Part shown: positions 17,467 to 23,941 of the stretch, one piece after another
How the letters are laid out: every line of letters begins with the position of its first letter
How positions within the stretch are numbered: the first letter of the stretch is position 1
NCBI GenBank assembly: GCA_000403035.1
Contig: AQSL01000148.1
Coordinates: forward strand, 1-38,348
Origin: Candidatus Latescibacter anaerobius SCGC AAA252-E07
Lineage (GTDB): Bacteria > Latescibacterota > Latescibacteria > Latescibacterales > Latescibacteraceae
Direction: 5' to 3'
Length of the DNA stretch: 38,348 nucleotides
Position numbers and translations under genes: made by a program
Notes under the pieces: generated by a model
What the model was told of the DNA's origin: nothing
The model's input: only the letters and a program-made list of their open reading frames with translations
Databases searched by the model: none

Positions 17467-17910
17467 TTAAGGTATTAATTTTGCCAGAAGCAAATGTTTT
17501 TTCAAACCTCCTTTCCCGATGTTATATGCTCGCCTCATCTTCAATGTTTCATGTTTTATCATATTACGCAAAGATAACCGTTCCCATTTCTTACCAAAGT
17601 ACACATCAGCCGGAGTCAGATTGTCGAGTGACTCGTGATACCGATGATTGTTGTAATACTGCACGAACCGTTCGATTTCCCTTTCAAGCTCACCTGGCAG
17701 AAAGTAGTGCTGCAGGTTGATCACGTTCTTCATAGAGCGGTGATAACGTTCGATCTTTCCCTGCATCTGTGGATGATACCTGGCACCACGAGTATGCTTC
17801 ATACCACGATTTTCGAGATAGGCTTTTAAGTCTTTGGAAAGGTAGCACGGCCCATTATCCGAGAGTAGCCGTGGTTTATGGTGTACCCGCACTCGGTCAA
17901 TACCTGTCAA
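17467..17910 (-). pseudogene. IS3/IS481-type DDE transposase, C-terminal fragment
   Basis: This 147-residue stretch is the second half of an rve-type transposase. RLLSDNGPCY holds the second catalytic Asp. YHPQMQGKIERYHRSMKN holds the catalytic Glu. YYNNHRYHESLDNLTPADVYFG is the typical C-terminal block. The first catalytic Asp and the helix-turn-helix head are missing; an in-frame TAG lies just upstream of 17910. One element end probably lies at 17425-17460. The insertion is inactive, but its position explains the loss of the isomerase N-terminus. Confidence 0.88.
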
Positions 17911-17925
17911 TGACTATTGAATAAG

Positions 17926-17975
17926 ATTCTTTCGTAAGTTGAAAGAGAGGAACGTGTGAACATTTACGAAAGAAT
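17926..17975. repeat. Perfect 12-bp inverted repeat, 26-base spacer
   Basis: ATTCTTTCGTAA (17926-17937) is matched exactly by TTACGAAAGAAT (17964-17975). It lies immediately beyond the broken end of the transposase fragment, in a gene-free stretch running from 17911 to 18786. It could be a mobile-element terminus, a recombinase site or a hairpin. The spacing is too long for a standard terminator, and no T-run follows. Confidence 0.6.
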
Positions 17976-18242
17976 ACATAGAAATGAACTGTTGTTAAAT
18001 TTATTATATGGGGTTTGAATAATAAGAAACTGGTCTATAAAAGATTTTCATACGATGAAAGAAAAAGGGAGGAAACCGGACAACAAATTGTACGGTTTCG
18101 AAGCTGGCTACAAACCAAACAATGCAATTGTCATTTTCTTCCTATCTGTAGGGTAAGATGACCAATCGACGGGAGAGCATACTGTACCAACAGAATTCAA
18201 GAATGAAATGTGAAAACTGACCTTTAACATTAAATTTACCTG

Positions 18243-18280
18243 TGTAAAAGGACGCGGGAATCGAACCCGCGTCATAGTGC
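18243..18280 (-). other. tRNA 3'-end-like T-arm fragment (possible attachment-site scar)
   Basis: Read on the minus strand, 18273-18251 is GACGCGGG TTCGATT CCCGCGTC. It has an 8-bp stem, and the loop is the invariant T-loop sequence TTCGATT. It is followed by CTTTTACA. This looks like the T-arm and part of the acceptor strand of a tRNA or tmRNA. No D-arm or anticodon arm lies upstream, so it is not a working tRNA. Such fragments are left when an element integrates at a tRNA 3' end. It does not match the tRNA-Ala at 8139, so it belongs to a different event. Confidence 0.55.
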
Positions 18281-18310
18281 TATAATGGTCAATTATTGTT
18301 AATATTTTTA

Positions 18311-18345
18311 TTAGATAAATTCATTAATAGACATAATTTATCTAA
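18311..18345. repeat. Perfect 11-bp inverted repeat
   Basis: TTAGATAAATT (18311-18321) pairs with AATTTATCTAA (18335-18345) around a 13-base loop. It sits between the T-arm-like fragment and a short minus-strand frame (18358-18432) whose translation contains HGSKTGVF. It may be a recombinase arm site or an AT-rich hairpin of the same scar. Confidence 0.5.
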
Positions 18346-18638
18346 TTTCATTGTTTTCTACTGCTTTTTACTATTTTTGAGATTTTTCTCCTCAAATACT
18401 CCCGTTTTACTCCCGTGTATTTTTATCAAATTTCAATTGATATTTTCTTTCTTCCGATAGTTTCCCGCAATTTCAACCATATATCTACGGTTTTTATGTC
18501 AAACCTGATGGTTTTAAAGGCGGAGTAAAAGTGAGAAGGGTGGCGGTCGAATACTGTGACACCTGATTAGTAAATTAAACTCAATATCATAACATGCAAA
18601 TAATTCAAAATTTTCTTTCATTTACACCAAATGCAAAC

Positions 18639-18684
18639 AGTGATTTTGCAACTTCATTTACACTAAAAGTAGCATTATGCAACT
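18639..18684 (+). promoter_or_regulatory. Upstream activator sites ahead of the sigma-54 regulator gene
   Basis: AGTAGCATTATGCAACT at 18668-18684 is an imperfect palindrome (AGTwGCA, three bases, TGCwACT). A weaker site, good only in its right half (TGCAACT ending at 18653), lies exactly 31 bases upstream. The direct repeat TTCATTTACAC(C/T)AAA precedes each. The sites are about 100 bases before the regulator's ATG and match those at 20203-20251, so the activator probably controls its own gene. No clear -24/-12 box is present here; a TTGAAA..TATTAG-like sigma-70 promoter near 18695-18725 is possible. Confidence 0.6.
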
Positions 18685-18786
18685 TTTATTTTGTTTTGAA
18701 AGTCGTCTATTGTTATATTATTAGTTGCAATCTGATAATAGAGTCGGATGGTTAAATGAAGTTAAAAACACATAAGTACAACAGTA

Positions 18787-20157
18787 ATGATGAGAAAAAC
18801 AACACACACTGGTATTTCCAGCAAAGAAAAGGATATAATTCTTGACTCAATTACCGAGGGAGTTTTTACAGTTAATTGTAAGTGGTTAATTACCTCGTTT
18901 AATTGGGCAGCTGAAAATATCACTGGTATATCCCGTGAAGAAGCAATGAACCAACCGTGCAGGAATGTGCTATGTGCGGACATCTGCGAAACAAACTGTG
19001 CCCTTGAGGAAACCATTCGCACCGGGAAGCCAATAGTAGGCAGGACAGCAACTATTATAAACTCAGAGGGTAAACGAATGCCGATAAGTATTTCCACGGC
19101 TATTTTGAAGAATAAACATGATGAAGTTATTGGGGGAGTTGAAACATTCCGTGACCTCACGATGATCGAAAATCTTCGTAAAGAAATAGAACGTGATTAC
19201 AATTTTGAAGATATCATTAGCCGCAGTCATTGTATGCATGAACTTTTCTCGATTCTTCCGGAAATTGCCGAAAGCACAAGTACTGTATTAATAGAGGGTG
19301 AGAGTGGAACCGGCAAGGAACTTTTTGCGAAAGCCATTCACAACCTGAGTCCCCGCAGGGAGAACCCATTTGTCGCTGTTAATAGTGGAGCGTTACCGGA
19401 CACCCTTTTAGAGTCAGAGCTTTTTGGGTATGAGAAGGGCGCATTTACCGATGCAAGGAAGGATAAACCGGGTCGCATTGCTCTGGCAGAGGGAGGAACT
19501 CTTTTTCTTGATGAAATTGGAGATGTTTCACCGGCATTACAGGTAAGGCTTTTAAGATTTTTACAGGAAAAAGTCTACGAACCGTTGGGTTCCGTAACAT
19601 CGGTCAAGGCTGATGTACGAATAATTACCGCGACCAATCATGACTTAAGCAATTTAGTGCAGGAGAAAATATTTCGTGAGGATCTTTATTACCGTGTGAA
19701 CGTTGTCGGAATCAAGATTCCACCACTTAGGGAGCGAATGGAAGATATCCCAATTCTTGTTAATCATTTTATCGCACGTTTCAATCGAATACAGGGCAAA
19801 GAAGTTACCGATATCAGCAATGAAGCACTCACGTGTTTAATGTCTTACAATTTTCCTGGTAATGTACGGGAGTTGGAGAATATTATCGAGCGGGCGTTTG
19901 TACTGTGCCGTTCAGGCCTGATAGAACGAATGCACCTTCCGGAACCCTTATGTATCATACCATGTCTCGATTGTCCGAAACAAGGAGAATTTACATCCTT
20001 GAAACAGATGGAAGCTTCATTCATAATGAACACGCTTCAAAGAAACAACTGGAATCGTCTGGAAACAGCACAGCAACTGGGCATCCACAAGACCACTCTC
20101 TACCGGAAGATTAAATCCCTGGGGCTTGATATACCCTTTTCAAGAAAACAGCCCTGA
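18787..20157 (+). CDS. Sigma-54-dependent transcriptional activator with Cys-bearing PAS domain
   Basis: This is a 456-residue NtrC-family activator. The PAS domain (about 12-125) carries four cysteines, Cys58, 63, 67 and 71 (C-x4-C-x3-C-x3-C), a candidate metal or redox sensor. The AAA+ domain (about 145-380) has Walker A GESGTGKE at 171-178, the sigma-54 loop as GAFTDA (218-223, usual GAFTGA) and Walker B LFLDEIG (239-245). A Fis-type helix-turn-helix ends the protein (NRLETAQQLGIHKTTLYRKI). There is no receiver domain, so it is not a two-component regulator. The start could be either of two adjacent ATGs (18787, 18790). It directly precedes a NifX-like gene with a sigma-54 promoter. Confidence 0.95.
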   Translation: MMRKTTHTGISSKEKDIILDSITEGVFTVNCKWLITSFNWAAENITGISREEAMNQPCRNVLCADICETNCALEETIRTGKPIVGRTATIINSEGKRMPISISTAILKNKHDEVIGGVETFRDLTMIENLRKEIERDYNFEDIISRSHCMHELFSILPEIAESTSTVLIEGESGTGKELFAKAIHNLSPRRENPFVAVNSGALPDTLLESELFGYEKGAFTDARKDKPGRIALAEGGTLFLDEIGDVSPALQVRLLRFLQEKVYEPLGSVTSVKADVRIITATNHDLSNLVQEKIFREDLYYRVNVVGIKIPPLRERMEDIPILVNHFIARFNRIQGKEVTDISNEALTCLMSYNFPGNVRELENIIERAFVLCRSGLIERMHLPEPLCIIPCLDCPKQGEFTSLKQMEASFIMNTLQRNNWNRLETAQQLGIHKTTLYRKIKSLGLDIPFSRKQP

Positions 20158-20202
20158 CCTTTATCTCTCCTCCATCAACTCTCAATACACTTTATGATGA
20201 AT

Positions 20203-20251
20203 AGTGTAATTTCGCAACTTTGATTTTTCCAATAAGTAGCATTTTGCTACT
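20203..20251 (+). promoter_or_regulatory. Paired palindromic enhancer sites for the sigma-54 activator
   Basis: AGTGTAATTTCGCAACT (20203-20219) and AGTAGCATTTTGCTACT (20235-20251) share the AGTwGCA-N3-TGCwACT pattern seen upstream of the regulator gene. The second is a perfect 7+3+7 palindrome. The centres are 32 bases apart, three helical turns. The sites are about 85-125 bases upstream of the -24 box at 20326, the normal distance for an NtrC-type enhancer. I infer they bind the regulator encoded just upstream. Confidence 0.72.
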
Positions 20252-20325
20252 CCTTTTTGCCTTCCCTTTCAGTCTTAATACCGTAATGAATTGTTATTAC
20301 AATAGTTATGATTCTTTGTGCTTTC

Positions 20326-20341
20326 TGGCATAACTATTGCG
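20326..20341 (+). promoter_or_regulatory. Sigma-54 (-24/-12) promoter of the NifX-like gene
   Basis: TGGCATAACTATTGCG fits the consensus TGGCAY-N5-TTGCW, with GG and GC ten bases apart as required. Taking the C of GC as -12 puts the transcript start near 20352, only about five bases before the ATG at 20357. The transcript would be nearly leaderless. The match and the position after the paired enhancer sites make this a strong call. Confidence 0.85.
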
Positions 20342-20356
20342 CTCTATTGAAATGCT

Positions 20357-20770
20357 ATGAAAAAAAAAGTGGCAATCCCGATATGGTCGGGGCGAGTGTG
20401 CACAGTGTTTGATTTTGCACAACGGCTCCTGATAGTGGATTTTGAAGGCAATGATGAACTCGAGCGAAAGGAATACGCTTTGGGAAATGTGCCTCCGTTA
20501 ATCCATGCAAGCAGATTGTTGCATCTCAATGTGCAGGTGTTAATATGCGGTTCTATTTCGAGTTCCCTGGCTAATATTGTGATTAATAATGGAATTAGAA
20601 TTATTCCCTTCATATGTGGAGATGTTGATGAGGTTTTGAATGCATATATAACTGGTTCACTTGCAGATCCACGATTTCGTCTACCCGGTTGCATACCAAC
20701 TCCCGGGGGGTACTGGAAAGGTCATCGGGGCTTTCGTGGAAGCAGAAAAAATAAAAAGTTGAAATACTAA
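20357..20770 (+). CDS. NifX/NifB-type dinitrogenase iron-molybdenum cofactor domain protein
   Basis: This 137-residue protein begins MKKKVAIPIWSGRVCTVFDFA, the usual opening of the NifX/NafY-like domain. LICGSISSSLANIVINNGI and GDVDEVLNAYITG follow in the expected places. The Gly/Arg/Lys-rich tail (GHRGFRGSRKNKKLK) is unstructured. Members bind Fe-S or Fe-Mo precursors in nitrogen fixers, but many anaerobes carry them without nitrogenase; no nif structural gene is present here. It is driven by the sigma-54 promoter above and followed by a DUF89 gene 90 bases on. Confidence 0.9.
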   Translation: MKKKVAIPIWSGRVCTVFDFAQRLLIVDFEGNDELERKEYALGNVPPLIHASRLLHLNVQVLICGSISSSLANIVINNGIRIIPFICGDVDEVLNAYITGSLADPRFRLPGCIPTPGGYWKGHRGFRGSRKNKKLKY

Positions 20771-20860
20771 ATCGCAGGAAGAAGACAAATCCAGGATACA
20801 AATGAGTTTTCTGACTGTATTTGTAACATACCTTTAATAGAAAGGAAATTGTTGTAACTA

Positions 20861-21763
20861 ATGAGAACATATTTTGATTGCGCACAATGTTTTGTTCGTC
20901 AGGCACTTGATGCAGCTAGACTTCTTACTGATGATGAAGCAATTCATGAGAAGGTGCTCCGAAAAGTACTGAGTGAGTCGAGCGAGATGGACTTTTACAA
21001 ATCTCCTCCGGTAATGGGTCAACGAATACATCGACTGATCCGAGAGCTTTTAGGAAATGATGATCCGTACCGTCAAATAAAAGATCGTTCAAACCGTCTC
21101 GCAATGAAGCTATATCCGGAGCTGAAAAAAAAGATTGAACAATCTTCTGATTTATTGGAAACGGCTGTGCGTTTTGCAATTGCAGGTAACATAATCGATT
21201 TAGGCGTAAATTCACAATTAGATGAATCCATTATTTATAAAACAATTGAGGATTCAATGAAAAGCGCCCTGTTCCCTAATACTATTAATGATTTCAGAAA
21301 TGCTGTCGATCAGGCCACTGATATTTTGTATCTGGGAGATAATGCGGGAGAAATCGTATTTGATAGACTTCTCATCGAACAGCTTCCATACGAAAAAGTC
21401 ACGTTTGTTGTCAGGGGAAGCCCGGTGATTAATGATGCTACTCTCGTTGATGCTCGGTTTGCCGGTATAACAGATATTGTGGAAGTGATTGATAACGGTT
21501 CCGATGCTCCCGGAACGATTCTCGAGGACTGTTCCCCGGCATTTTGTGCACGGTTTGAAAAGGCGGATTTGATAATAGCAAAAGGCCAGGGAAACTACGA
21601 GTCTCTCAGCGATATAAAGAAAAATATACTGTTTGTACTCATGGCGAAGTGTCCTGTAATTGCACGTGACATCGGTTGTGATGTCGGAAGCTTTGTTTTG
21701 AAAATTGGCTTACCGGGAATTGCCGAAGAAGTTAACAATAGAAAGTACGCGGAAACAACATAA
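20861..21763 (+). CDS. DUF89/ARMT1-like damage-control phosphatase family protein
   Basis: This 300-residue protein belongs to the DUF89 metal-dependent phosphatase family, subfamily with an N-terminal cysteine pair (FDCAQC, residues 5-10). The characteristic AGNIIDLG, LGDNAGEIVFDRLLI and IAKGQGNYE motifs are present, the latter two carrying the Asp/Asn metal ligands. Characterised members hydrolyse damaged or harmful sugar phosphates and phosphopantetheine. Relatives of this type often neighbour NifX and ferredoxin genes in anaerobes. AAAGGAAA lies upstream of ATG 20861. It is probably in the transcript started at 20352. Confidence 0.9.
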   Translation: MRTYFDCAQCFVRQALDAARLLTDDEAIHEKVLRKVLSESSEMDFYKSPPVMGQRIHRLIRELLGNDDPYRQIKDRSNRLAMKLYPELKKKIEQSSDLLETAVRFAIAGNIIDLGVNSQLDESIIYKTIEDSMKSALFPNTINDFRNAVDQATDILYLGDNAGEIVFDRLLIEQLPYEKVTFVVRGSPVINDATLVDARFAGITDIVEVIDNGSDAPGTILEDCSPAFCARFEKADLIIAKGQGNYESLSDIKKNILFVLMAKCPVIARDIGCDVGSFVLKIGLPGIAEEVNNRKYAETT

Positions 21764-21898
21764 TACATAACTAAAGCGGATAAAAAATAGGTAGGATAAA
21801 ATATTATTTTAATGAAAGAAATAGTCAAGAAAATCATGACTATCTATGCTGATGAGTAATTGATAAAACAACCATTCTTTTAAGAAAGGAGCAGTAAA

Positions 21899-22231
21899 AT
21901 GCCATTAGGAGACGGAACAGGGCCGGCAGGATTTGGCCCGATGACAGGACGTGCAGCAGGGTACTGCGCAGGGTATCCAGTTCCCGGTTATATGAACCCT
22001 ATCCCCGGATTCGGGTATGGGAGAGGTGGAGCCTATTACGGCGGTGCTCCTGCTTACGGTGCAATGCCATATGGAATGTATGGGATGTCTGGATATCCTG
22101 GTTACTATACCGGGATGGCGATGCCATTTGGATATGGTCGTGGTTTTGGCCGCGGTTTTGGCAGGGGTTTTGGCAGGGGTTTTGGCCGGGGTTTTGGTCG
22201 CGGTTTTATCCGCGGCAGAGGACGCTGGTGA
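21899..22231 (+). CDS. DUF5320-type Gly/Tyr-rich protein with GFGR repeats
   Basis: This 110-residue protein starts with the family head MPLGDGTGPAGFGPMTGRAA and GYCAGY (one Cys). A Gly-Tyr-Met-rich middle and six perfect GFGR-type repeats follow (residues about 82-105). The usual C-terminal coiled coil of DUF5320 is missing, replaced by the repeats. The function is unknown; these proteins recur beside NifX-like and ferredoxin genes in strict anaerobes. AAGGAG lies seven bases before the ATG. The first ~110 bases are nearly identical to the next gene, evidence of a recent tandem duplication. Confidence 0.85.
   Translation: MPLGDGTGPAGFGPMTGRAAGYCAGYPVPGYMNPIPGFGYGRGGAYYGGAPAYGAMPYGMYGMSGYPGYYTGMAMPFGYGRGFGRGFGRGFGRGFGRGFGRGFIRGRGRW
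22142..22213 (+). repeat. 12-bp coding tandem repeat (six units)
   Basis: Six consecutive units of GGTTTTGGCMGS type (for example GGTTTTGGCAGG) encode the GFGR repeats at the end of the first DUF5320-type protein. The units differ at only one to three positions. In-frame length change by slippage is expected, so copy number may vary between strains. Confidence 0.9.
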
Positions 22232-22250
22232 AGATAATGAAAACCGCCAA

Positions 22251-22361
22251 ATGATTTGTTTTGAAACGACAACTCACGGTGATGAGGTAAAATGTGTATC
22301 TAAAACGTTATGCAAAATTTATCACGTGCATGATTTTTTAAAAGGAGGACAGTTATGCCAT
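22251..22361 (+). CDS. Possible 36-residue Cys/His-rich small protein
   Basis: A short frame fills the gap between the two DUF5320-type genes. Its TAG overlaps the ATG of the second gene (ATGCCATTAG in two frames). The peptide has four Cys and four His (MICFETTTHGDEVKC at the start). There is no good ribosome site. It could be a coupled leader peptide, a decayed gene piece or chance. Confidence 0.25.
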
Positions 22362-22729
22362 TAGGAGACGGAACGGGTCCGGCAGGGATGGGCCCGATGA
22401 CAGGACGCGCAGCAGGTTACTGCGCAGGGTATTCAGTTCCCGGTTATATGAATCCAATCCCCGGACGTGGTTACTTTGGATGGGGATTTGGAGGTGGCGG
22501 TTGGGGACGTCGTAATATGTACTATGCTACTGGACTTACCGGATGGCAGAGAGCAGCAGGCTATCCACCCTTCACATCCGGGGTTCCTTATGGTGTGCCG
22601 TTTCAGCCAACCTTAACAAGTGAGCAGGAACTTGACGCACTCAAAGGGCAGGCGAAGTACTTTGAAGATTCCTTGGAAGGCATTCAAAAACGTATAAAAG
22701 AACTCGAAAAGGAGATAAAAAAAGATTAA
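22355..22729 (+). CDS. DUF5320-type protein with C-terminal coiled coil
   Basis: This 124-residue paralogue of the preceding DUF5320-type protein has the same head (MPLGDGTGPAGMGPMTGRAA) and single GYCAGY cysteine. It keeps the family C-terminus, an acidic/basic coiled coil (about 86-123, TSEQELDALKGQAKYFEDSL onward). The middle is Gly/Trp/Tyr-rich. AAAGGAGG lies just upstream of ATG 22355. The function is unknown. A hairpin terminator follows immediately. Confidence 0.88.
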   Translation: MPLGDGTGPAGMGPMTGRAAGYCAGYSVPGYMNPIPGRGYFGWGFGGGGWGRRNMYYATGLTGWQRAAGYPPFTSGVPYGVPFQPTLTSEQELDALKGQAKYFEDSLEGIQKRIKELEKEIKKD

Positions 22730-22740
22730 CGGTAAAAACC

Positions 22741-22768
22741 AGGGGCAGTGTTAATCTGCCCCTTGTTT
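22741..22768 (+). terminator. Rho-independent terminator
   Basis: AGGGGCAG TGTTAAT CTGCCCCT forms an 8-bp GC-rich stem with a 7-base loop. It is followed by TGTTTG, a short imperfect T-tract. It lies 12 bases after the stop of the second DUF5320-type gene and would end the transcript that starts at the sigma-54 promoter. Confidence 0.75.
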
Positions 22769-22811
22769 GAAAATAACACAGAATTTTATTGGAGTTTATA
22801 TAGTAAAAAAA

Positions 22812-23282
22812 ATGGGTATAGACATGAGATCAAGAATGGGTATGCGTAAAAGAATAGGTGGAGGCGGACATGGTAAGGGTAAAGGCAGAGCTACTGTTCG
22901 TGGCACAGGAGAAAGTGGACGTTTTATAAGAAGTGGTAACGGTATTTTAACTGATTTTCTAAACCTTGGCAAAGATTTTATGAATGGAATTATTGGGTCA
23001 CAAAGACCGAATTTCCCACTTATCAAGAATAATGTGCAGAATCGAATGAATACACAAATAACGGCGGGAGAAGTGAACAGAATGAGTATGGTAGCAGTTG
23101 TTGATGCAGACCAGTGTGTTGGATGTGGTCTTTGCGCTGATGTATGCCCGACCGACGCAATCTCAGTTAATGGAAAGGCAGTGATTGATACCGGGAAATG
23201 TACCGGATGCGGTGCTTGTGTTGAGGAATGTGCGCAGGATGCTATTTCACTCATTGAAATTAAATTAGTGTTGAAGTCATAA
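22812..23282 (+). CDS. 2[4Fe-4S] ferredoxin with basic Gly-rich N-terminal extension
   Basis: The C-terminal 60 residues are a bacterial-type ferredoxin with CVGCGLCADVCP and CTGCGACVEEC, eight cluster cysteines. Ahead of it are about 95 residues of low complexity: a Met/Arg/Gly/Lys-rich head (MRSRMGMRKRIGGGGHGKGK) and a less biased linker. The frame is open from 22767, but ATG 22812 is preferred. GGAG lies 17 bases upstream of it, so an internal start at 22824 is also possible. The role is electron transfer. The head resembles those of fused NifX/ferredoxin loci and may bind nucleic acid or a partner; that is inference. Confidence 0.85.
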   Translation: MGIDMRSRMGMRKRIGGGGHGKGKGRATVRGTGESGRFIRSGNGILTDFLNLGKDFMNGIIGSQRPNFPLIKNNVQNRMNTQITAGEVNRMSMVAVVDADQCVGCGLCADVCPTDAISVNGKAVIDTGKCTGCGACVEECAQDAISLIEIKLVLKS

Positions 23283-23537
23283 GGTGTCAAAATATACAGC
23301 TTTATAAAAATATTTCAAAATATATACTGTTGGAATACACTTCGGATTATTTTGACATATAATACTATAGAATGAACTACCTGGCAGCAATGTGTGGACT
23401 ATCGAAATCTTGAATTTTTGCAAATGTAATATTTCGAGAGGATGTGGCTGGATGGGAACATGTTTTTATCCATTTCCTCCTCTCATCTCGCGCACTGTTA
23501 TATACTAAAACCAACTGAAAAGCGGAAAGGACACAAG

Positions 23538-23915
23538 ATGCCATCATTACCCGAAGAAGTATGCCAAGCTTGGGATGATCGATCCGATCCAGAGGTACTA
23601 ACAACTGTAGATGAAAACGGAATTCCTAACGCCATCTATGTAACGTGTGTCAACAAATTCAGCGATGAAATAATTGTCGTGGCAGACAATTATTTTCACA
23701 AGACAAGGGAGAACATCCTGGCAGGCTCCAAGGTGTCTCTGCTATTTATAACCAAGTCAAACAAATCCTACCAGATAAAAGGAAGCATAACTTATCACGA
23801 TTCAGGACCGGTATTCGATGACATGAAGAAGTGGAATCCGCCTAAGCATCCAGGCCATGCAGCGGTTGCAATCAAGGTTAAAGAAGTCTATAGCGGTGCC
23901 GAAAAAATCATATGA
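23538..23915 (+). CDS. Pyridoxamine 5'-phosphate oxidase-like FMN-binding split-barrel protein
   Basis: This 125-residue protein has the order of small PPOX-type flavin proteins: an N-terminal helix, then VLTTVDENGIPNAIYV, IIVVADNYFHKTRENIL and VSLLFIT strands of the split barrel, and a C-terminal VAIKVKEVYSG strand. GGAAAGGAC lies just before ATG 23538, which settles the start. It probably binds FMN or F420 and acts in redox. It is convergent with the truncated activator gene. The 23283-23537 gap holds no other feature that I can support. Confidence 0.85.
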   Translation: MPSLPEEVCQAWDDRSDPEVLTTVDENGIPNAIYVTCVNKFSDEIIVVADNYFHKTRENILAGSKVSLLFITKSNKSYQIKGSITYHDSGPVFDDMKKWNPPKHPGHAAVAIKVKEVYSGAEKII

Positions 23916-23941
23916 GCATAACAGCAAGTATTAATAAACAA

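Noticed and set aside
18251..18273. Hairpin followed by CTTTT on the minus strand as a terminator
   Set aside because: The loop is the exact tRNA T-loop sequence, and no gene ends just upstream on the minus strand, so a tRNA fragment explains it better.
18251..18273. Second attachment site matching tRNA-Ala
   Set aside because: The T-stem sequences differ (GCGGG here, GTCGG in tRNA-Ala), so it cannot be the partner of the 8.2-kb site.
22796..23290. 164-residue minus-strand frame opposite the ferredoxin
   Set aside because: Pro/Leu-rich mirror of the Gly-rich head; the plus strand has eight cluster cysteines in order.
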